Origin: Betaproteobacteria bacterium HGW-Betaproteobacteria-7
GTDB taxonomy: Bacteria > Pseudomonadota > Gammaproteobacteria > Burkholderiales > Rhodocyclaceae
Assembly (NCBI GenBank): GCA_002840765.1
Contig: PHCE01000003.1
Span: 62,001 to 126,000 of the forward strand
Reading direction: 5' to 3'
Length of the DNA stretch: 64,000 nt
Shown here: piece by piece, positions 59,524-64,000 of the stretch
Position numbering within the stretch: position 1 is the first letter of the stretch
How the letters are laid out: every line of letters begins with the position of its first letter
The notes under the pieces: model-generated
What the model saw: only the letters and a program-made list of their open reading frames with translations
Databases searched by the model: none
Told to the model about the DNA's origin: nothing
Translations under genes and position numbers: made by a program

Positions 59524-60219
59524 TTACGATCGGAAGAGACGTGAATACTGGGTTTCGTGACGGGCGCAGGCGATGGCGAAGGCCGGCGTGAAGTTGGACC
59601 ATTGCGTTTCCGGCAATTGCAGCGCGGCAGCGGCCACCGCCGGGATCTGCCCACCGAGTTCAGCGAGCAGGCGCTGGCCGGAGGCCTGGCCGAGCGGTAC
59701 CGCTTTCAGCGCCGCCATCACCTGGTTTTCTGCCCATGACCATAGGTAGGCCGTGATCGCGGCCTCCGGGGTAATGCTCCAGGCGGCGGCGAGGCCGGCC
59801 CAGCCGGTCGGGAAGGCGATCTCGTCGAGCGTGGCCAGCGTGCGTTCAACCTCTGCCAAGGCGGGGTCGCGCAGGTCGCGCACCAGCCGGTTCAGCGAAA
59901 AGCCCATCTGGACCGTTTCCGCGCGCACTTCAGCCGATTCGCGGCTGGCCAGGAATTCGCCGTTCAGCCGGGCGATTTCGCCGGTTTCGACGGCCGGCCA
60001 GGCGCGCAGCAAGGCTGCCACCAGCGGCGCTTCGAAGCGGCCGATGCCGTGTAGCAGCAGGTCGGCGATCCAGCGTCCTGCCGTTGCCTCGTTGCCAATG
60101 ACGGCGGATTCAACCGCCCATTCCAGCCCCTGCGAATAGGTGTAGGCGCCGACCGGCAGGGCCGGGCTGGCCAGTTGTAGCAGGCGGGTGAGCTGGAGTG
60201 AGGGCAGGGTGGGATTCAT
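59524..60219 (-). CDS. ureF: UreF, urease accessory protein
   Basis: A 231-residue all-helical protein that joins UreD and UreG in the activation complex. The pattern [25 protein letters not shown] at the start and [20 protein letters not shown] at the end is typical. It has no direct contact with ureE here: an outer-membrane gene on the other strand lies between. Its promoter must be within 60220-60421 or in that inserted region. Confidence 0.96.
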   Translation of the reverse strand: MNPTLPSLQLTRLLQLASPALPVGAYTYSQGLEWAVESAVIGNEATAGRWIADLLLHGIGRFEAPLVAALLRAWPAVETGEIARLNGEFLASRESAEVRAETVQMGFSLNRLVRDLRDPALAEVERTLATLDEIAFPTGWAGLAAAWSITPEAAITAYLWSWAENQVMAALKAVPLGQASGQRLLAELGGQIPAVAAAALQLPETQWSNFTPAFAIACARHETQYSRLFRS

Positions 60220-60233
60220 TAGTTTGATTTTCC

Positions 60234-60253
60234 CGCGGTTTGGTCAAACCGCG
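60234..60253. repeat. Perfect inverted repeat upstream of ureF
   Basis: CGCGGTTTG and CAAACCGCG are separated by two bases. On the minus strand the repeat would form a hairpin in the ureF leader, 15-34 bases before the start. It could be an operator or an RNA structure. Confidence 0.55.
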
Positions 60254-60297
60254 AATACGTATAACTGCGCAGCAGCGGAATTGTACGAAAGTCCATA

Positions 60298-60340
60298 AGT
60301 GACCGAGGTCACAGATGCTTGTATCAGATGTGGCTACTAT
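60298..60340 (+). promoter_or_regulatory. CRP-like site and -10 for the outer-membrane gene
   Basis: AGTGACCGAGGTCACA at 60298-60313 matches the CRP pattern TGTGA-N6-TCACA at nine of ten positions, and its core GTGACC/GGTCAC is a perfect dyad. A TACTAT -10 is at 60335-60340. A start seven bases later (60347) would put the site centre at -41.5, the class II activator position. No good -35 is seen, as expected for such promoters. Confidence 0.6.
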
Positions 60341-60421
60341 TTTGCTGTCTGCGGCCTGTTGCCGTTTTCCGCGCCAGGCGTTCCGAACGTCGTGGCCCAA
60401 CCTACAAGGAATCCGTCCCCC

Positions 60422-60967
60422 ATGAAAAAACTTCTCCTGGCCGTTGTCGTTTCGTCCCTTTCCGCCGCTGCCATGGCGGATGGCATGAAGTTCGCGCCGG
60501 TCATCTCCGACAAGGCGTTCAAATTCGAGCCAACCGTCGCTTTGACCGTCGGTACGGTCAAGCCGAGTGGCGAAAGCAGCGAGACGGCCTATGGCGTTGA
60601 GCTGAATTTCAACTGCGGCCTGCTGCAGACGTCGGACAACCGCATCCGCACCCATCTGTCGCTGTCGCGTGTTAACGACAACAACTACGATGCGACGATC
60701 ATTGAGATGTCGCCGCGCTACACACTGCCGCTGGCCAATGGCTTATCGGTTGGTGTCGGCCCCAGCCTGGGGGCCGTGCGCGTCGATCCGGATGCAGCTG
60801 GCGTCAATCGGGAAACCTTCTTCGCTTACGGTATTGTCGGCGGCGTCAATTACCGTATGGGTGCGCTCTACGCCGGGCTCGACCTGGGCGTGCGCCGTAC
60901 CAGCGAAAAGAACAATATCGATTTCGACAGCCGCTACGCCACGCTGAAGGTTGGCATCAACTTCTGA
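60422..60967 (+). CDS. Small outer-membrane beta-barrel protein
   Basis: A 181-residue protein with a signal peptide (MKKLLLAVVVSSLSAAAMA, cleaved before DG). Alternating aromatic and polar residues in about eight strands and a C-terminal phenylalanine (VGINF) fit an 8-stranded outer-membrane barrel. The function is unknown; an OmpA/OmpW-like role is only a guess. It lies between ureE and ureF but on the opposite strand, with a CRP-like site ahead of it. Confidence 0.8.
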   Translation: MKKLLLAVVVSSLSAAAMADGMKFAPVISDKAFKFEPTVALTVGTVKPSGESSETAYGVELNFNCGLLQTSDNRIRTHLSLSRVNDNNYDATIIEMSPRYTLPLANGLSVGVGPSLGAVRVDPDAAGVNRETFFAYGIVGGVNYRMGALYAGLDLGVRRTSEKNNIDFDSRYATLKVGINF

Positions 60968-60988
60968 TCAGGCTGACCCCGGCCGGAT

Positions 60989-61534
60989 TTACGGCTTTTT
61001 GAATTGGTGAATCTTCGGCACCGAACGGTGCGGGCCGTGGCCGGGGGCATGCAGGTCGGCAGTGGATTCCTGCGGTTCTTCACCGTGAAGGTGATGGCCG
61101 CCGTGCGCTCCGTAGGCGCCCGATTCGGGCTGGAAAGGGGCCTCGGTTTCGCTGATCGCGCAACCGAGGCCTTTTACCATCTCGGCCAGCACATGGTCGG
61201 CCTGGAAGCGCAGCTTGCCGCCGTTTTGCGTCGTCAGGATCTGCACCGGCACGTGCCGGTTGCCCAGGTGGTAGGCGGCGCGGGCAAAGAGAAGCGGGCT
61301 GTCGGCGATGGCCTCGATCAGGTTCTCCGGCGCGGCGAGGATTTCGACGACGGCCGAACCGTCTTCCGCTATTAGTTTGTCGCCGCCGTGCAGGTGGTCG
61401 CCGCGTTCAAGGAAGATACCGGCCGGCCTGCCCGAGGCCAGCGTCACCTTCAGCCGGCTGCGCTTGCGTTCGTCGTAGGCCAGGGCCACCGTGTCGGTGG
61501 CCGGGGCGGTGCTGCGGTGGTTGAGGATCAGCAT
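60989..61534 (-). CDS. ureE: UreE, urease nickel chaperone
   Basis: A 181-residue protein (from MLILNHRS at 61534) with the two UreE domains. The peptide-binding N-terminal part has YDERKRSRLKVTL, and the metal domain has YHLGNRHVPVQI. The C-terminal tail is His-rich (AHGGHHLHGEE and then HAPGHGPHR), which can bind several nickel ions. An ATG five codons upstream is possible. The stop of the SMR gene overlaps this alternative start region. Confidence 0.94.
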   Translation of the reverse strand: MLILNHRSTAPATDTVALAYDERKRSRLKVTLASGRPAGIFLERGDHLHGGDKLIAEDGSAVVEILAAPENLIEAIADSPLLFARAAYHLGNRHVPVQILTTQNGGKLRFQADHVLAEMVKGLGCAISETEAPFQPESGAYGAHGGHHLHGEEPQESTADLHAPGHGPHRSVPKIHQFKKP

Positions 61535-61538
61535 GGAA

Positions 61539-61868
61539 TCAGTGGGCAACCGTTTTGGAAAAGACGTTGAGGACGATTACGCCGGCGACGATCAACGTCA
61601 TGCCGACGACGGCCGGCAGGTCGAGCGCCTGGCCGTATAGCAGCCAGCCGACCAGGGCGATCAGCGCGACGCCGACGCCGGACCAGATGGCGTAGGTGAT
61701 GCCCAGCGGCAGCGTCCGCAGCACCACCGACAGGCAGTAGAAGGCGACGCCGTAGCCGACGACCACGATCAGCGACGGCAGCGGCCGGGTGAAGCCTTCG
61801 GCCGCCTTCAGCGCCGAGGTGGCGATCACTTCGCTGACGATGGCCACGGCCAGATAGAGCCAGTGCAT
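61539..61868 (-). CDS. SMR-family small multidrug transporter (EmrE type)
   Basis: A 109-residue four-helix protein with the essential glutamate at residue 13 (AIVSEVIATSALK). The YAIWSGVGVALIALVGW segment matches the EmrE/Qac branch rather than the guanidinium (Gdx/SugE) branch. It would export cationic compounds in exchange for protons. Its place between ureC and ureE, with seven bases from ureC, implies cotranscription with urease. Confidence 0.92.
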   Translation of the reverse strand: MHWLYLAVAIVSEVIATSALKAAEGFTRPLPSLIVVVGYGVAFYCLSVVLRTLPLGITYAIWSGVGVALIALVGWLLYGQALDLPAVVGMTLIVAGVIVLNVFSKTVAH

Positions 61869-61875
61869 CGCCGCG

Positions 61876-63582
61876 TCAGAACAGGAAGTAGCGCTGCGCC
61901 AGCGGCAATTCGGTCGCCGCTTCGCAGACCAAGTGTTCGCCGTCAGCCTTGACCACGTAGGTTTCCGGATCGACGGTGATGTCCGGCGTGGCGCCGTTGT
62001 GCACCATGTCCGACTTTTGCACCGTGCGCGTGCCGGAGACGGCGACCAGCGGCTTGCTGAGGCCGAGCGCGGCGACCGCCGGGTTGTTCAGCGCCGCCTG
62101 CGAGACGAAAGTCACCGAGGTCTTCAGCGCCTTGCCGAAGCTGCCGAACATCGGCCGGTAATGCACCGGCTGCGGCGTCGGGATCGAGGCGTTGGGGTCG
62201 CCCATGGCGGCGGCGGCGATCATGCCGCCTTTCAGGATCAGGCTCGGCTTGACGCCGAAGAAGGCCGGCTTCCACAGCACCAGATCGGCCAACTTGCCGG
62301 CTTCGATGGAGCCGACGGTATGAGCGATGCCGTGCGTGATGGCCGGATTGATCGTGTATTTGGCGATGTAGCGCTTGACGCGGAAATTGTCGTGGCGGGC
62401 ATTGTCCTCGGGCAATGTGCCGCGCTGCAGCTTCATCTTGTGCGCCGTTTGCCAGGTGCGGATGATCACCTCGCCGACACGGCCCATGGCCTGCGAGTCG
62501 GAACTCATCATCGAGAAGGCGCCGAGGTCATGCAGGATGTCCTCGGCGGCGATCGTTTCGCGGCGGATGCGCGACTCGGCGAAGGCGACGTCCTCGGCGA
62601 TACTCGGGTCGAGGTGGTGGCAGACCATCAGCATGTCGAGGTGCTCGTCGATGGTGTTCACCGTGAACGGCATCGTCGGGTTGGTCGAGGAGGGCAGCAC
62701 GTTGCTCTGGCTGGCCGCCTTGATGATGTCCGGGGCGTGGCCGCCGCCGGCGCCTTCGGTGTGGAAGGTGTGGATGGTGCGGCCCTTGAAGGCGGCCAGC
62801 GTCGTTTCGACGAAACCGGATTCATTGAGCGTGTCGGTGTGGATGGCAACCTGCACGTCCATCTGGTCGGCGACGCTCAGGCAGCAGTCGATGGCCGCCG
62901 GCGTCGTACCCCAGTCCTCGTGCAGTTTCAGGCCGATGGCCCCCGCCTCGATCTGTTCGACCAAGGCGTCCGGCAGGCTGGCATTGCCTTTGCCGAAAAA
63001 GCCGAGGTTCATCGGGAAGGCGTCGGCGGCTTCCAGCATGCGGTGGATGTGCCACGGTCCCGGTGTGCAGGTCGTGGCATAGGTGCCGGTCGCCGGGCCG
63101 GTGCCGCCGCCGAGCATGGTGGTGACGCCGGAGTAGAGTGCCTCGTCGATCTGCTGCGGGCAGATGAAATGGATGTGGCTGTCGATGCCGCCGGCGGTGA
63201 CGATCATGCCTTCGCCGGCGATGACCTCGGTACCGGGGCCGATGACGATGGTCACGCCGGGCTGGATGTCCGGATTGCCGGCCTTGCCGATGGCGGCGAT
63301 ACGACCGTCCTTGAGGCCGATGTCGGCCTTGATGATGCCGGTCACGGCGTCGACGATCAGCGCATTGGTGATCACCGTGTCGGCGGTCTCGGCCGAGACG
63401 CGCTGGCTCTGCCCCATGCCGTCGCGGATGACCTTGCCGCCGCCGAACTTCACTTCCTCGCCGTAGATCGTGTAGTCCTGTTCGACTTCGATGATCAGCT
63501 CCGTATCGGCGAGCCGGGCACGGTCGCCGACGGTCGGGCCGAACATTTCGGCATAGGCCTGACGGGTGATTTTATTGGCCAT
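61876..63582 (-). CDS. ureC: UreC, urease alpha subunit
   Basis: A 568-residue nickel enzyme that hydrolyses urea to ammonia and carbamate. Nickel ligands and active-site residues are seen in [18 protein letters not shown] (the lysine to be carbamylated), [24 protein letters not shown] and [20 protein letters not shown]. The length matches the family exactly. The start overlaps the ureB stop by one base. Confidence 0.98.
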   Translation of the reverse strand: MANKITRQAYAEMFGPTVGDRARLADTELIIEVEQDYTIYGEEVKFGGGKVIRDGMGQSQRVSAETADTVITNALIVDAVTGIIKADIGLKDGRIAAIGKAGNPDIQPGVTIVIGPGTEVIAGEGMIVTAGGIDSHIHFICPQQIDEALYSGVTTMLGGGTGPATGTYATTCTPGPWHIHRMLEAADAFPMNLGFFGKGNASLPDALVEQIEAGAIGLKLHEDWGTTPAAIDCCLSVADQMDVQVAIHTDTLNESGFVETTLAAFKGRTIHTFHTEGAGGGHAPDIIKAASQSNVLPSSTNPTMPFTVNTIDEHLDMLMVCHHLDPSIAEDVAFAESRIRRETIAAEDILHDLGAFSMMSSDSQAMGRVGEVIIRTWQTAHKMKLQRGTLPEDNARHDNFRVKRYIAKYTINPAITHGIAHTVGSIEAGKLADLVLWKPAFFGVKPSLILKGGMIAAAAMGDPNASIPTPQPVHYRPMFGSFGKALKTSVTFVSQAALNNPAVAALGLSKPLVAVSGTRTVQKSDMVHNGATPDITVDPETYVVKADGEHLVCEAATELPLAQRYFLF

Positions 63583-63887
63583 CAGAGCGCTCCTTGAATG
63601 AGGCCGCGGAAGCCGTAAACCTTGCGCTCGCCGGCCAATGCGACCAGTTGCACGGTACGTGTCTGGCCCGGCTCGAAGCGCACGGCCGTGCCGGCGGCGA
63701 TGTCGAGGCGAAAGCCGCGGGCGGCGTCACGGTCGAAGCTCAAACCGGCGTTGGTTTCATGGAAGTGGTAATGCGAGCCGACCTGGACCGGTCGGTCGCC
63801 GGTATTGGCCACCACCAGCGTGATCGTCGGCCGGCCGGCGTTGAGTTCGAGTTCGCCGGGTTCGGCGAGGAGTTCTCCGGGGATCAT
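63582..63887 (-). CDS. ureB: UreB, urease beta subunit
   Basis: A 101-residue subunit with [19 protein letters not shown] at the start, [11 protein letters not shown] in the middle and the [10 protein letters not shown] ending, all typical. It is a separate protein, as in most proteobacteria, not fused to UreA. It is nine bases after the ureA stop and overlaps ureC by one base. Confidence 0.98.
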   Translation of the reverse strand: MIPGELLAEPGELELNAGRPTITLVVANTGDRPVQVGSHYHFHETNAGLSFDRDAARGFRLDIAAGTAVRFEPGQTRTVQLVALAGERKVYGFRGLIQGAL

Positions 63888-63896
63888 GTCAGCGCC

Positions 63897-64000
63897 TCAA
63901 ATGATGGGGTTATGCACGGTGACCAGCTTGGTGCCGTCCGGGAAGGTGGCCTCGACCTGGATTTCCGGGATCAGTTCGGCGATCCCGTCCATCACGTCAG
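63897..64000 (-). CDS. ureA: UreA, urease gamma subunit (N-terminal part outside window)
   Basis: The last 33 codons are visible on the minus strand, ending [19 protein letters not shown], the conserved UreA C-terminus. About two thirds of the roughly 100-residue protein lies beyond the right edge. ureD would be expected further upstream. Confidence 0.95.
   Translation of the reverse strand, partial: DVMDGIAELIPEIQVEATFPDGTKLVTVHNPII

Noticed and set aside
61539..61868. SMR protein as a guanidinium exporter (Gdx)
   Set aside because: Tempting because of urease, but the helix 3 pattern YAIWSGVGVAL matches the EmrE/Qac branch.
61933..63597. A 554-codon plus-strand frame opposite ureC
   Set aside because: UreC active-site motifs on the minus strand are complete; the plus frame is a shadow.

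Overview
The window is a gene-dense, high-GC chromosomal segment of a betaproteobacterium. The best fit is the Rhodocyclales (Dechloromonas/Azonexus-like). This is judged from gene order (tsaB-rimI-udg; yceD-rpmF-plsX-fabHDG-acpP-fabF; nadB/rpoE/mucD; lepA-lepB-rnc-era-recO-pdxJ-acpS-nagZ), from the EarP/Arg32 type of EF-P, and from protein style. No database search was possible, so genus level is an inference. I see no insertion sequence, prophage, CRISPR array, rRNA operon or plasmid gene. About 95% of the bases are coding or tRNA.

Layout. 1-1756: tsaB (cut by the window edge), rimI and a family-4 uracil-DNA glycosylase. 1766-6587: lplT divergent from a LysR regulator, then alr and radA. 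6615-15042: a GGDEF-EAL protein, an FtsX-type permease, a YgiQ-type radical SAM protein, a truncated globin and an unknown protein. 15107-18604: typA, moaA and tRNA-Asn. 18674-24268: an AsmA-like membrane protein, an aromatic/aspartate aminotransferase, uvrB and a small tyrosine phosphatase. 24332-31644: rne with a 400-base upstream region, rluC, a HAD phosphatase, a Rieske protein, an S49 peptidase, an RsmI-like methylase and maf. 31759-38277: the fatty-acid synthesis cluster. 38237-42714: nadB and the rpoE envelope-stress cluster. 42775-51239: a ten-gene run from lepA to corA. 51288-57096: argC, efp, earP, a family-5 uracil-DNA glycosylase, uvrC and pgsA. 57147-57590: tRNA-Gly, tRNA-Cys, tRNA-Gly and tRNA-Leu. 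57614-58885: hemerythrin, a small lipoprotein and a DUF1178 protein. 58893-64000: a urease locus, with an outer-membrane protein gene inserted on the opposite strand and an SMR transporter gene inside the operon.

How it works together. Most genes are housekeeping: lipid synthesis (plsX, fab genes, acpS, pgsA, lplT), protein export and envelope quality control (lepB, sppA, mucD, rpoE), RNA processing (rne, rnc, rluC), ribosome function (typA, lepA, era, efp, rimI) and DNA repair (two UDGs, uvrB, uvrC, recO, radA). The urease locus supplies structural subunits and nickel chaperones.

The window looks mostly ordinary and I do not claim a new defence or mobile system. The points most worth checking are: an rpoE cluster with no rseA/rseB anti-sigma genes; a urease operon split by a divergently transcribed outer-membrane gene that has a CRP-like site at about -41.5; an EmrE-type SMR gene between ureC and ureE; an AsmA-like protein with an extra N-terminal domain; a low-GC patch inside nagZ; and a dyad over the lplT promoter.
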